Assembly: GCA_019425655.1 (NCBI GenBank)
Contig: NQWY01025049.1
Coordinates: 1-60,459 of the forward strand
DNA length: 60,459 bases
Direction: 5' to 3'
From: Rhizophagus prolifer
Lineage: Eukaryota > Glomeromycota > Glomeromycetes > Glomerales > Glomeraceae
Below the pieces are notes generated by a model. That model did not search any database and was not told the DNA's origin. It saw only the letters and a program-made list of their open reading frames with translations. The position numbers and the translations under genes were made by a program. Shown here piece after piece: positions 32,614 through 41,986 of this stretch (position 1 is its first letter; every line of letters begins with the position of its first letter).

Positions 32614-33870
32614 ATGAAATCCTTCATCAATTATTCATCAGATTCCGATTTTTCAATTTATAATATTCCGTTTGGAGTTTGTGTTTTCAACAAAGAATTT
32701 ATTGCCTGTGCTACAAGAATCGGCGATATTGTTATCGATTTGGCAACCTTATTTGACCTTGGTTATTTTGAAGATATCAAAGGCTTTGAAGAAAATGTAT
32801 TCGAAGGTTACACAATCAACGAGTTTATAGAATTAGGAAAACCAATTACGAATAAAGTTCGTGAGAGAATTCAGCAATTGTTGTTAGAAGATTCTTTGTT
32901 GTCGAAAGACGAAAGAGCTTTGGAGGAATGCTTTTACAATCTGGATGAGATTCAAATGATGATGCCTTTACACATCCCGAATTATACCGATTTTTATAGT
33001 AGTATTCAGCACGCCACCAATGTCGGGATGATGTTCCGTGACCCGGCCAATGCGTTGTTACCAAACTGGAAACATTTGCCGGTTGGTTATCACGGTCGTG
33101 CTTCGTCGATTGTTTTATCAGGAATCGATATCACAAGACCTTGCGGGCAAATCAAGCCATTTGATTCGGACAAACCGATTTTCAGCGCATCCAGACAATT
33201 GGATTTCGAATTAGAAATGGCTTTTGTCGTGAATAAAAATACAGATTTGGGAGAAAGGATTTCTGTTTCTGAGGCGGAAGATGCGATTTTCGGGATGATG
33301 ATTTTCAACGATTGGTCCGCAAGAGATATTCAGAGTTGGGAATATGTTCCTCTTGGACCATTTTTGGGAAAAAATTTTGGTTCATCCATTTCGCCCTGGA
33401 TTGTGACTTTGGAAGCTTTGCAACCATTCAAAACACAGTCTCCAAAACAAGAGCCGGAAGTTTTGGGTTATCTGAAAATCGAAGGTGATAAAAATTATGA
33501 CATCAATCTTCAGGTTTATCTTAAGCCAGAAAATTCTGAAGAAAACTTGATTTCTGAAAGCAATTACAAATTTATGTATTGGAATATGTGTCAGCAGTTG
33601 GCGCATCACACTGTGAATGGCTGTAATGTTGAAGTTGGTGATGTTTATGCCAGTGGAACTATTTCCGGAGAAGATGAAAAATCCTATGGTTCTATGCTGG
33701 AACTAACCTGGAGAGGAACAAAACCATTGCAACTCAAAAACGGAATCGAGAGAAAATTCATAGAAGACGGCGATACCATCACAATGAAAGCCTGGTCAGA
33801 AAAAGACGGAATCCGGGTTGGATTTGGGGAAGTTTCTGGAAAGATTTTGCCGGCTGTTTTACCACAATAG
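32614..33870 (+). CDS. fahA: Fumarylacetoacetase
   Basis: The 418-residue protein hydrolyses fumarylacetoacetate to fumarate and acetoacetate, the last step of tyrosine degradation. It has the N-terminal FAA domain (FSIYNIPFGVCVF), the metal site (YTDFYSSIQHATNVG, DFELEMAFVV, FNDWSARDIQSWEYVPLGPFLGKNF) and the C-terminal TVNGCNVEVGDVYASGTISG. The length is standard. The preceding step, maleylacetoacetate isomerase, is not in this window. It lies 83 bp after hpd, beyond a terminator. Confidence 0.93.
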   Translation: MKSFINYSSDSDFSIYNIPFGVCVFNKEFIACATRIGDIVIDLATLFDLGYFEDIKGFEENVFEGYTINEFIELGKPITNKVRERIQQLLLEDSLLSKDERALEECFYNLDEIQMMMPLHIPNYTDFYSSIQHATNVGMMFRDPANALLPNWKHLPVGYHGRASSIVLSGIDITRPCGQIKPFDSDKPIFSASRQLDFELEMAFVVNKNTDLGERISVSEAEDAIFGMMIFNDWSARDIQSWEYVPLGPFLGKNFGSSISPWIVTLEALQPFKTQSPKQEPEVLGYLKIEGDKNYDINLQVYLKPENSEENLISESNYKFMYWNMCQQLAHHTVNGCNVEVGDVYASGTISGEDEKSYGSMLELTWRGTKPLQLKNGIERKFIEDGDTITMKAWSEKDGIRVGFGEVSGKILPAVLPQ

Positions 33871-33871
33871 A

Positions 33872-33931
33872 CACAAAGATTTCACAAAGTTCACAATGTT
33901 TTCTTCTTGTGGACTTTGTGAAAGCCTTGTG
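33872..33931. repeat. Long hairpin of the CACAAAG/CTTTGTG family
   Basis: Two 25-base arms (33872-33896 and 33907-33931) pair at 22 positions around a 10-base loop. The core is TTCACAAAG against CTTTGTGAA. It lies just after the fahA stop codon and may end that transcript. Related hairpins are at 23843-23887 and 46134-46252. Confidence 0.65.
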
Positions 33932-33966
33932 TTCCTAGTGTTTAAAAACTTTTTAACGATTAAATA

Positions 33967-34788
33967 ATGAAAACTATCATTCCTTCCGATATCTCAGCAG
34001 TTCAGTTGCAACAAGTAATGCAAACCGCGATTGCGCCACGACCGATTGCCTTGGCAAGTACAATTAACAGCAAAGGAGAAATCAATCTTTCGCCTTTCAG
34101 TTTTTTTAATATGTTCAGCACGGTTCCGCCTGTTGTTATCATTTCTCCTTCCAGAAGAGTGCGTGACAATACCACAAAACATACTTTGGAAAATATGAAA
34201 GAAGTGCCGGAATTGGTTATTGGAAACGTCAATTTCGATATGGTTCAGCAGGTTTCTTTGGCCAGTACGGAATATGAAGATGGCATAAATGAGTTTATCA
34301 AATCCGGATTAACAATGAAACCTGCTGACATTGTAAAGCCACCTTTGATTGCAGAATCGCCAGTTAATTTCGAGTGTAAGGTTTTAGAAATTAAATCACT
34401 TGGTAATTTTGGAGGTTCAGGAAATCTGGTGATTGCAGAGATTGTCAAGATTCATATCAACGAAAAATATCTTGATGAAGCTGGAAATCTCGACCAAAAA
34501 CAATTGGATTTGATAGCAAGATTGGGAAGTAATTTCTATTCCAGAAATAACGAAAATAATATCTTCGAAGTTCCTAAACCCTTAGTTACAAAAGGAATCG
34601 GTTACGACCAGCTTCCCGACGAGATCAGACAAAGTGATATTTTTACAGGCAACGATTTGGGAATGCTTGCCAATGTAGAAATTTTACCGATTGGGAATTT
34701 CTCTTCTGAAAAAGATGTACATTTATTAGCCCAAAATCATTTAAGAAATAACAATATTGAAAATGCTTGGAATGTCCTGAAAATTTAA
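33967..34788 (+). CDS. Flavin reductase-like protein (flavoredoxin/FMN-binding split barrel)
   Basis: The 273-residue protein has the flavin-reductase-like split-barrel start TAIAPRPIALASTINSKGEINLSPFSFFN, which binds FMN, followed by PPVVIISPSRR and LVIGNVNF. Family members reduce flavins with NAD(P)H or serve small monooxygenases. The C-terminal 80 residues are outside the core fold. Its place just after fahA suggests an aromatic-catabolism partner, but no monooxygenase gene is nearby. The gap to fahA holds a hairpin repeat. Confidence 0.82.
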   Translation: MKTIIPSDISAVQLQQVMQTAIAPRPIALASTINSKGEINLSPFSFFNMFSTVPPVVIISPSRRVRDNTTKHTLENMKEVPELVIGNVNFDMVQQVSLASTEYEDGINEFIKSGLTMKPADIVKPPLIAESPVNFECKVLEIKSLGNFGGSGNLVIAEIVKIHINEKYLDEAGNLDQKQLDLIARLGSNFYSRNNENNIFEVPKPLVTKGIGYDQLPDEIRQSDIFTGNDLGMLANVEILPIGNFSSEKDVHLLAQNHLRNNNIENAWNVLKI

Positions 34789-34814
34789 AACGCTAAAAAA
34801 ACTAAAAACAAAAA

Positions 34815-35003
34815 ATGATAAAGAAATCGGTTTATCAAGCCATTATCACTATGCTGATTTTGGTTATTGCGGTCGATTGCATTTCTCTCTTAACTGGCAG
34901 AGACCTTTGTTTATGGATTAAAAATCTCAAAATCATCATCATAGTTTGCCTGATAGCGGCTTCGGGATTGATAAGTTTCAGGTATAAGATTATTAAGGAC
35001 TAA
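34815..35003 (+). CDS. Small two-helix membrane protein, unknown function
   Basis: The 62-residue protein is mostly two hydrophobic helices (about 9-27 and 38-55) with basic ends (MIKKS and RYKIIKD). I do not recognise it. It starts 26 bp after the flavin reductase gene. Its stop codon overlaps the stop codon of the convergent ABC transporter gene by two bases. Confidence 0.55.
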   Translation: MIKKSVYQAIITMLILVIAVDCISLLTGRDLCLWIKNLKIIIIVCLIAASGLISFRYKIIKD

Positions 35004-36748
35004 ATCGTCTTCTCTCCATCCTCACTCACAACCTGAGCCTTATAAAGCACAGAGTAATAACCATTCTTAGCCAAAAGTTCCTGATGCGTTCCTTCTTCCA
35101 CAATTAATCCGTGATCCATTACTATGATTTTGTCGGCTTTTTCAATTGTAGAAAGTCTGTGCGCAATAATAATTGAAGTCCTATTTTTAGTGATTTTTTC
35201 AGTTGCTCTTTGGATGAGTTTTTCACTTTCGTGGTCAATGGACGAAGTGGCTTCGTCAAGAATCAGAATTTTCGGGTCAGAAAGATAAGCTCTCAAAAAT
35301 GATAATAATTGCCTTTGTCCCAACGAAATAGAAGAACCTCTTTCGCTTACCACATAATCGTAGCCGTTTGGTAATCTTTCGATAAACCCATCGACTTCAA
35401 TTTCGCGGGCCGCTTTTTTGATATTCTCGAGTGTGATATCTTCATCGCCCAGAGTCAGATTTTCAAAAATACTGCCGTGGAAAAGGAAAACATCCTGAAG
35501 CACAACACCAATATGACTTCTCAAATTGTATAATTCGTAATCTCTGATGTCCACATCGTCCAGCATTATTTTCCCGGAATTGATGTCATACAATCTAGTA
35601 ATCAAACTGATAATCGTCGATTTTCCAGCTCCGGTTGCTCCAACGATGGCAACAGTTTCGCCCGGATTCACTCTGAAATCAATACCTTTCAGAACTTCTT
35701 GTTTTTCATCGTAAGCAAAATGAACGTTTTGGAATTCGATCTTTCCATCAAAATGATCTTTGGCAACTGTTCCGTTGTTCGGCATCGCCTGGTCTTCGTC
35801 CATTACTCCGAGAACCCTTTCTGCTCCTACAATTCCTCTCTGTATATTATTAAATCTATCCGCAATCTGTCTCAAAGGACGAATCAGCATATTGATGAAC
35901 TGAATGAAAGCAATAATAACTCCGGGCGTAGATTTGATAAATCCTCCGTAAAATAAAATGAATCCAATGAAAAGCGACGAAATCAATTCAACAACTGGAA
36001 AAAATAAAGAGAAGATAAAAACTGTTCTCAACAAAGCTTTTTTCAGCTCAATATTGATTTTGTCAAATTTTGAAAACTCGGCTTCTTCTCTGTTAAAAAC
36101 CTGGATCAAAGGCATTCCTGCCAAACGCTCCTGAACAAAGCTATTTTGAGTCGCGGTCCAGCTTCTTTCCGAGCCAAAAGCTACTTTCAATCGTTTTTGG
36201 AAAGCTCTCGTAATAATCACCATTATTGGCAAAATAGCCAAAGAAATCACGCTCAGATGTACATTGGCCTTGAACATCATAAATAACACAAAACCAATTT
36301 TTAAAATATCTCCGAAAACCATTAAAAATCCGTCTGTGTAAACGGTAGCAATTGTCTCCACATCGCCGACTGCTCTTGTAACAAGGTTTCCTATAGGCGT
36401 TTTATCAAAAAATGCAGTCCGGAAATAGATGAGTTTATGATACAATCTTTCTCTGATGTCTCGAATAACGTTTTGTGAAATGAAATTTGAAAAATAAACC
36501 AGAAAAAAATTAAGTATTGTCTCAGCAACTACTAATCCGATGAAAAGATAAATATGATTTATCAATAATGACTTATCGTGTAATTTGATAATATCATTAT
36601 CCACTATTTTCATAGAAAGAAATGGTCTGTAAGTGGAAACAATGGCGAGAAAAATGGAGATAATAAGTGTGACAATAAACCACGACCTAAATTTCATCCC
36701 GATTAAAAATAATCGTTTTACAATGTCCCAGGTATTTTGTTGTTTCAT
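35000..36748 (-). CDS. ABC exporter, fused permease and ATPase (MsbA/MDR type)
   Basis: The 582-residue half transporter has six membrane helices (about 15-310) followed by an ATPase domain with Walker A GATGAGKST, Q loop VVLQDVFLF, signature SLGQRQ (a variant of LSGGQ), Walker B ILILDEATSSID and switch histidine IIAHRLST. It would act as a homodimer that exports lipid or drug. The substrate cannot be told; there is no linked operon gene. It is convergent with the small membrane protein. Confidence 0.9.
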   Translation of the reverse strand: MKQQNTWDIVKRLFLIGMKFRSWFIVTLIISIFLAIVSTYRPFLSMKIVDNDIIKLHDKSLLINHIYLFIGLVVAETILNFFLVYFSNFISQNVIRDIRERLYHKLIYFRTAFFDKTPIGNLVTRAVGDVETIATVYTDGFLMVFGDILKIGFVLFMMFKANVHLSVISLAILPIMVIITRAFQKRLKVAFGSERSWTATQNSFVQERLAGMPLIQVFNREEAEFSKFDKINIELKKALLRTVFIFSLFFPVVELISSLFIGFILFYGGFIKSTPGVIIAFIQFINMLIRPLRQIADRFNNIQRGIVGAERVLGVMDEDQAMPNNGTVAKDHFDGKIEFQNVHFAYDEKQEVLKGIDFRVNPGETVAIVGATGAGKSTIISLITRLYDINSGKIMLDDVDIRDYELYNLRSHIGVVLQDVFLFHGSIFENLTLGDEDITLENIKKAAREIEVDGFIERLPNGYDYVVSERGSSISLGQRQLLSFLRAYLSDPKILILDEATSSIDHESEKLIQRATEKITKNRTSIIIAHRLSTIEKADKIIVMDHGLIVEEGTHQELLAKNGYYSVLYKAQVVSEDGEKTI

Positions 36749-36958
36749 CTGTTTCTATTAATTTTTCTAAGGTCAGATGGAACACCTTTAATCATAAAAC
36801 TATCATTAAAAGCAAATTTGGTAAAGAGGTGTTTCATTTTTGTTCTTAGAATTCCGGAGTTTTTTTCAGTCTCGAAAAAAATCTTTGCAAAAATAAGACT
36901 TTAAAAATTGAAACGCCGACCATTAACCAAATTTATTAATAGACAAAACGAATAAGAT

Positions 36959-37726
36959 TTATTGTTTCTCAATCCAGTTCAAAACGTATCCGGCAACTTC
37001 TTCCCAACCTTTTTCTCCACAGATAAAATGACTTCTCCCTTCAAAGATTTTCAAATCCAGAATACTGTTTTTATCTTTATAAGAATTGGCAATTTTTGCA
37101 GTGAAGTCTGCCGGAAAAATAGCGTCATTTGTACCTCCAATGAATAATAACGGATTGTGAGCTTTCTTAAAATCAACATTGCCAATCGATTTCAAAAGCG
37201 GGTCTCTCGCTAGTCTTCTGCTTTCCGGAGCAGCAACAGTTTCATACAATTTGTCACTTTCTTCTCGGGAATAATTATTGAAAAACGCACGATGATACCA
37301 ATCTTTTGTTCCAAGATACGGGCTGTTTCCTTTGAAGAAATTGAAAACCGGCCAAACGATTTTTATCGTTGAAAAAGGCGCCATTACATTTTTTGGTGGA
37401 GCGCCGTCTATGCTAACTCCGGCAACAGCTTTATCAAGTTCAATCAGTTTTTGAACCAATAATCCACCGAAAGAATGTCCTACAACAATCGGTTTCTCAG
37501 GAAGCGTGTCAATGAATTTCACGAGATTGTTCAAGGTCTGTTCAAAGCTTACAGTTCTTAGTTCGGAAGGAATGTTTCTTTTCAATTCGATAGGGTTCCC
37601 TTCGTGTCCCGGATTTGAAGGTGTGTGAACCGTGTAACCTTGGTTTTCGAAATAAGTTTTCCATTCTTTCCAGCTGGTATTGTTGACGAATAATCCGTGA
37701 ATCAATACGATAGTTTTTGTTTTCAT
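36959..37726 (-). CDS. Alpha/beta-fold hydrolase
   Basis: The 255-residue protein begins with the oxyanion region LIHGLFVNNTSWKEW and has the nucleophile elbow VGHSFGG near residue 85, the acid in GGTNDAIFP and the histidine in EGRSHFICG. It is a complete cytoplasmic hydrolase; the substrate is unknown. It lies 0.33 kb downstream of a Crp/Fnr-type gene on the same strand, with a dispersed repeat between them. Regulation by that protein is possible but unsupported. Confidence 0.85.
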   Translation of the reverse strand: MKTKTIVLIHGLFVNNTSWKEWKTYFENQGYTVHTPSNPGHEGNPIELKRNIPSELRTVSFEQTLNNLVKFIDTLPEKPIVVGHSFGGLLVQKLIELDKAVAGVSIDGAPPKNVMAPFSTIKIVWPVFNFFKGNSPYLGTKDWYHRAFFNNYSREESDKLYETVAAPESRRLARDPLLKSIGNVDFKKAHNPLLFIGGTNDAIFPADFTAKIANSYKDKNSILDLKIFEGRSHFICGEKGWEEVAGYVLNWIEKQ

Positions 37727-37890
37727 AATATTTTGATGTTTAAATTATGAGACAAAGTTCAGAAGATTGAACAAGGAAAACTTTAACCTAAGTTAAAATC
37801 GTATCATTTTGAAAAATAATTATTTATGAAGTAATTAATTATCTGCTCAATCGGAAAAATCTGCGAGAGTTTCATTATATGATATTTATT

Positions 37891-38024
37891 TGGGCAGCTT
37901 AATCCACCTGTAGTTTATCCTGAGCTTGTCGAAGGACTCCCAAACCTAACGAAGTGGTTCGACGTAGTCAATCTTTTCACTCCACTGTGTTGCGTAAAAA
38001 GGATTTCCGCTCAAGTCGGGCTGC
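37891..38024. repeat. Dispersed hairpin repeat, GGGCAGC...GGGCTGC type (copy 1) with an inserted element
   Basis: The left end TTGGGCAGCTTAATCC and right end AAAAAGGATTTCCGCTCAAG with GGGCTGC match 52949-53054. In place of the second copy's centre, this one holds TATCCTGAGCTTGTCGAAGG, a different dispersed motif. It occupies the 330-bp gap between a Crp/Fnr gene and an alpha/beta hydrolase. Just before it, 37838-37875 resembles the AATCTGCGAGAG element at 1300-1372. Confidence 0.6.
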
Positions 38025-38055
38025 GTAAGATTCAACGTTTCAATAAAATTCAGAA

Positions 38056-38643
38056 TTATTTCCCAGAAAGTCTTTTCCGAATCCGGCTAAGAGACGGCCC
38101 TTGAATCCCTAAGTAAGACGAAATATGATACAAAGGAACATTATTGAAAATATCCGGATGTTGCTTGATGAGGTCGAGATAACGTTCCTCAGGAGATTTC
38201 AAGAGAAAACCTTCTATTCTTGTCATCGTCACATTAAAAGCTTCCTGAGCCAACAATCGTCCGAACTTTTCCCATTGATGCGATTTCTGATACAACGAAA
38301 GCAAATCCGTATAACGAATATAAATAATAGAAGCATCCGTCATCGCCTGTGTAAAATAATCACAAGGAATCTGATTGATAAAACTCTTGAAAGAAACCAC
38401 AAATCCGTTCGCAGAATAGAGAAAAATGTTCTTTTCTTCGCCCGCTTTTTCATCGATCGTGTAAGAGCGGAAAACGCCGTCAACAATAAATCCGAAATAA
38501 GTGCAAACCGTTCCGCGAAGATTATAGAATTCACCTTTTTTGTAATTCTTCACCAACCAAAAATCCGAAGACATTTTGAAATCATCTTCCGAAAGTCCGG
38601 CAAATTGATTTAATGCGAATGCAAGCTTGTCTATTTCGGTCAT
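38056..38643 (-). CDS. Crp/Fnr-family transcriptional regulator
   Basis: The 195-residue protein has a cNMP-like barrel (about 25-120; KNYKKGEFYNLRGTVCTYFGFIV in pieces) and a short winged helix at the C-terminus (FNNVPLYHISSYLGIQGPSLSRIRKRLSG). Proteins of this subgroup are common in Bacteroidota as one-gene regulators beside small enzymes; the effector is unknown. The ATG at 38643 is chosen over a TTG one codon before it. Confidence 0.85.
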   Translation of the reverse strand: MTEIDKLAFALNQFAGLSEDDFKMSSDFWLVKNYKKGEFYNLRGTVCTYFGFIVDGVFRSYTIDEKAGEEKNIFLYSANGFVVSFKSFINQIPCDYFTQAMTDASIIYIRYTDLLSLYQKSHQWEKFGRLLAQEAFNVTMTRIEGFLLKSPEERYLDLIKQHPDIFNNVPLYHISSYLGIQGPSLSRIRKRLSGK

Positions 38644-38749
38644 CAATTTACGGTTTTAAGAAGTTATTTGTTTTAAATCAATCAGTTAAATTTATAAAAA
38701 TAATTTCACTTCTCAATAAAAAACTCTCAAACGCTCCGACTCTCAAATA

Positions 38750-39484
38750 CTAAAACTCATACCCAACATCTACCAAAAAAAGTCCTTGCGCAGGAGCGGA
38801 AACACCGGCAGAATTCCGGAATTTGTCTTCAATAATTCTTCGCAAATCGTTTGGAGTAATTTTTCCGCTTCCCACTTCAACCATTGTTCCGACAATGGCT
38901 CTTACCATATTTCTCAGAAACCGGTCGGCAGAAATCGTGAATTTCAATTGATTTCCAAGCTGTTCCCATTCGGCTTTATAGATTTTGCAAATGTTGGTTT
39001 TGTTATCGGTGTGTAGTTTGGCGAAGCTCGTAAAATCATCATATTCAAAAAGGATTTTGCATGCTTCGTTCATTAGATCGATGTTCAAAGGTTTTTGACG
39101 CCAATATTGCCATGAAGAATCCTTGGAAAATGGATTTTTTTCTAATGAAATGTAATATTCATAAGTTCTGTAAGTCGCATCAAATCTTGCGTGCAAATCC
39201 GCAGGAACTTCAAAAATCCTTTTAATGGCGATATTTTCTGACAGGAACGAATTGAGTTTGTGAATCAGATTTTCATCAAGGTTTTGTTCCGTTTCAAAAT
39301 GCGCAAACATTTTCTTAGCGTGAACGCCCGTGTCGGTTCTTCCGGCTCCTGTTGTTTTGATGGGTTCGCGAAGAATAGTCGACAATGCTTTTTCCAATTC
39401 TTCCTGTACAGAAATCTGTTTGGGCTGAATCTGATAACCAAAATATGCAGAACCGTTGTAAGAAAACTCTATAAAATATCTCAT
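38750..39484 (-). CDS. truA: tRNA pseudouridine(38-40) synthase
   Basis: The 244-residue protein makes pseudouridine at positions 38-40 in the anticodon arm of many tRNAs. It has the start RYFIEFSYNGSAYFGYQIQP, the catalytic aspartate in GAGRTDTGVHA near residue 52, and FLRNMVRAIVGTMVEVGSG in the second half. The length is normal. It is divergent from a small membrane protein gene and stands alone. Confidence 0.93.
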   Translation of the reverse strand: MRYFIEFSYNGSAYFGYQIQPKQISVQEELEKALSTILREPIKTTGAGRTDTGVHAKKMFAHFETEQNLDENLIHKLNSFLSENIAIKRIFEVPADLHARFDATYRTYEYYISLEKNPFSKDSSWQYWRQKPLNIDLMNEACKILFEYDDFTSFAKLHTDNKTNICKIYKAEWEQLGNQLKFTISADRFLRNMVRAIVGTMVEVGSGKITPNDLRRIIEDKFRNSAGVSAPAQGLFLVDVGYEF

Positions 39485-39566
39485 TTCGGCTGTAAATTTC
39501 CTGATTTTTTTTTAATTATAAAGAAAATGTTAATTCGTAATTTCGTAATTCTAAAATCATTAAAAA

Positions 39567-39869
39567 ATGAAATCAGTCAAAAAAAATAGACTCTCTCAGC
39601 CGTCAGAATTTATAAAAATGATGGTTGTCAGTTTAGTTTTCGTATCCGTTTTTCTTTTTAGCAAGAAAATATCACAAGAACAGATGGTTATAAATTTGGC
39701 TGTTCTATTATTTTTATTTTTCATCTTGCAGTTGGTTTTTGTAATAATGTATAAAAAAGGAGTGAAAACTTGGGCGTTTTGGCTATTGATTTTATTGGGA
39801 TTGATAGGTGTTGCTGGCGCAATAACAATCTGGTATGTTTTAAAATATGGCTTGACATTTCAGAATTAA
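39567..39869 (+). CDS. Small three-helix membrane protein, unknown function
   Basis: The 100-residue protein has a basic N-terminus (KSVKKNRLSQPSEF) and three hydrophobic helices (about 16-34, 42-62, 70-92). I recall similar proteins next to truA in other flavobacteria, but the function is not known. It is 42 bp upstream of the phosphoesterase gene on the same strand. Confidence 0.65.
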   Translation: MKSVKKNRLSQPSEFIKMMVVSLVFVSVFLFSKKISQEQMVINLAVLLFLFFILQLVFVIMYKKGVKTWAFWLLILLGLIGVAGAITIWYVLKYGLTFQN

Positions 39870-39911
39870 TGAAAAATCAGTTTGTACTTTTGTAATTGAA
39901 TCTAATTTAAA

Positions 39912-40409
39912 ATGAAACGTATTCTTCTTTTATCAGACACCCATTCCTACATTGATGACAGGATTATTGATTATGCGAAAGATGCCGATGAAGTTTGGCA
40001 TTGCGGAGATTTTGGCAATATGGCTGTGATTGAAGAATTAGAAAAAATAAAACCAATCCGAGGTGTTTACGGTAATATTGACGAAGCAAAAATCAGGACA
40101 ATTTTCCCTGAAGTTTTGAGTTTCAAATGTGAAGAAGTTGATGTTTTGATGATTCACATTGGTGGTTATCCTGAGCGATATTCACCTTTGGCCAAGAAAG
40201 AGATCGCAGAAAGAAAACCGAAATTATTTATTTCCGGACATTCCCATATTCTGAAAGCGATGTTTGATAAAAAGAATAATCTTCTTCATCTTAATCCTGG
40301 CGCTTGCGGAAAATCCGGATGGCATAAAGTGAGAACGATGATGCGTTTCACAATCCATAAGGATGAAATCAAAGATTTGGAAATCATAGAACTCGGAAGT
40401 CGGGTTTGA
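39912..40409 (+). CDS. YfcE/MJ0936-type metallophosphoesterase
   Basis: The 165-residue protein has the calcineurin-like metal motifs LLSDTHSYID (residues 5-14), WHCGDFGN, GVYGNID, MIHIGGYPE and SGHSHILKA. That is the full set for two metal ions. Such proteins hydrolyse phosphodiesters, often with manganese; the natural substrate is not known. It follows a small membrane protein. Confidence 0.9.
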   Translation: MKRILLLSDTHSYIDDRIIDYAKDADEVWHCGDFGNMAVIEELEKIKPIRGVYGNIDEAKIRTIFPEVLSFKCEEVDVLMIHIGGYPERYSPLAKKEIAERKPKLFISGHSHILKAMFDKKNNLLHLNPGACGKSGWHKVRTMMRFTIHKDEIKDLEIIELGSRV

Positions 40410-40480
40410 TAGTTTTAGAATTAAAGAGAATTAGGGTTTTATTTTTGCTGAGTGAAACGCCTTTGCGGCCTTAAAAGCAT

Positions 40481-40525
40481 TTGGTCTTTAAAAAAGAACT
40501 TTGCGGACTTTGCGTTAAAAATATT
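40481..40525 (+). repeat. CTTTGCG element before the Smr gene
   Basis: GAACTTTGCGGACTTTGCG precedes the start at 40538. Comparable elements precede the starts of hmgA, the secreted esterase and pdxH in the same orientation. Confidence 0.5.
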
Positions 40526-40537
40526 ATTAATTATAAA

Positions 40538-41032
40538 ATGAAAATTGGAGATTTAGTTTCAGTGATTGATGAAAATCTTAGAGGAAAAGTTATACAGATT
40601 ATTGCTAATCAAGTGAAGATTGAAGATGAACACGGCTTTACCTATCAATTTTCTAAAGATAAATTAACAATCATCGATTCCGAATTATACGAGAACTCTC
40701 CAATTATCAGGAAAAAAGAAAGTCCAAAAATCATTTCGAAAAAGCATAATAAAGCGCCGTTGAAATTAGACCTTCACTTTAATTTTTTGGTCAAAAACCC
40801 TGCAGATTATGATGCTTTTGAGAGATTGATAATTCAGAGAGAAAAATTATTGGAAACGATTGATTTCTGTAGAAAAAATCATATTAAAAATCTGTTGATT
40901 ATCCACGGAATAGGCGATGGCGTTTTGCAAAAAATGGTTTATGATGTTTTGGAAGGCCTTACCAATATCGAATATGACAGCGACGGATTTTTCTATCATC
41001 AATCCGGAAATGTCGAAGTCAAATTTTTATGA
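40538..41032 (+). CDS. Smr-domain protein with a DUF2027-like N-terminus
   Basis: The 164-residue protein has an N-terminal beta-rich part (KIGDLVSVIDENLRGKVIQI, about 1-45) and a C-terminal Smr nuclease-like domain (about 80-164) with LDLHFNF, where the LDLHG motif is expected, and LLIIHGIGDGVLQKMVYDVL as the HGxGxG motif. Smr proteins nick DNA or RNA at junctions or during ribosome rescue. The ATG at 40538 is chosen because the frame upstream is repeat DNA. Confidence 0.83.
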   Translation: MKIGDLVSVIDENLRGKVIQIIANQVKIEDEHGFTYQFSKDKLTIIDSELYENSPIIRKKESPKIISKKHNKAPLKLDLHFNFLVKNPADYDAFERLIIQREKLLETIDFCRKNHIKNLLIIHGIGDGVLQKMVYDVLEGLTNIEYDSDGFFYHQSGNVEVKFL

Positions 41033-41146
41033 AATATAAAATTACATCGTTTTTCTTTAATGAGTTTTACGACTTTGTGTAACTTTAAAAAATTGAATTG
41101 AACAAAAAAATCCTTGCAGACTTTGCGTTTAAATAAAAGTAAAATT

Positions 41147-41986
41147 ATGTTCAGAAAACCAATCAGTCTTATTGTAATTTTAGTCTTCGCATTCAGTTTT
41201 GCTCAGACAGAATATAAAACTGAAAGCAATATTTCTTATTACCCAGAAAAAATCAGTAATGCCGATGCTTACATCAGTTCCCAATGCAAACTGAAATTCT
41301 ATTATCCAATCAATGTCAAAAATTTCCCGACTGTGATTTGGTTTCACGGTGGCGGCCTAACAGGCGGCAATAATGAATTGCCAAAAGAATTATTAGATGA
41401 AAATATTGCCGTTGTAAGTGTCGAATATCGTTTAGCTCCAAAAGTGAAGGCGCCGGCTTACATAGAAGATGCCGCTGCAGCAACGGCCTGGGTTTTTGAG
41501 AATATTGAAAAATACGGTGGGAATAAAAATCTGATTTTCCAGTCCGGACATTCGGCGGGAGGTTATCTGGCAATGATGATTACGCTGGATAAAAAATATC
41601 TTCAAAAATATAAAATTGATGCAGACCAGATTGCAGGACTTATTCCATTTAGTGGACAGGCAATCACGCATTTTCAAATCAGAAAAGAACAAGGAATCCC
41701 AGAATTACAACCGACAATTGACCAATATGCGCCGTTGTTCCACGTCAGAAAGGATGCGCCACCAATTGTTTTAATTACCGGTGACAGAGAATTAGAATTG
41801 TTCGGACGGTATGAAGAAAATGCTTATTTGGCAAGAATGTTGAATCTCGTAAAACATCCTTCAACCAAATTATTGGAGGAAGACGGATTCGACCACGTGA
41901 GTATGGCTCAGCCGGCTTTTCACTTATTAAAAAAAGAAGTCAGAGAATTAACTAAGAAAATAAAAACACAGAAAAACTTACAATGA
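41147..41986 (+). CDS. Secreted alpha/beta hydrolase (esterase, HSL-like)
   Basis: The 279-residue protein has a signal peptide (MFRKPISLIVILVFAFSFAQ), the oxyanion motif WFHGGGLTGG, the nucleophile elbow SGHSAGG, the acid in TGDRELELF and the histidine in GFDHVSM. It is a complete hormone-sensitive-lipase-like or carboxylesterase fold, exported to the periplasm. The substrate is unknown. The ATG at 41147 begins the signal peptide; a CTTTGCG element lies just before it. Its last four bases overlap the next gene (ATGA). Confidence 0.87.
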   Translation: MFRKPISLIVILVFAFSFAQTEYKTESNISYYPEKISNADAYISSQCKLKFYYPINVKNFPTVIWFHGGGLTGGNNELPKELLDENIAVVSVEYRLAPKVKAPAYIEDAAAATAWVFENIEKYGGNKNLIFQSGHSAGGYLAMMITLDKKYLQKYKIDADQIAGLIPFSGQAITHFQIRKEQGIPELQPTIDQYAPLFHVRKDAPPIVLITGDRELELFGRYEENAYLARMLNLVKHPSTKLLEEDGFDHVSMAQPAFHLLKKEVRELTKKIKTQKNLQ

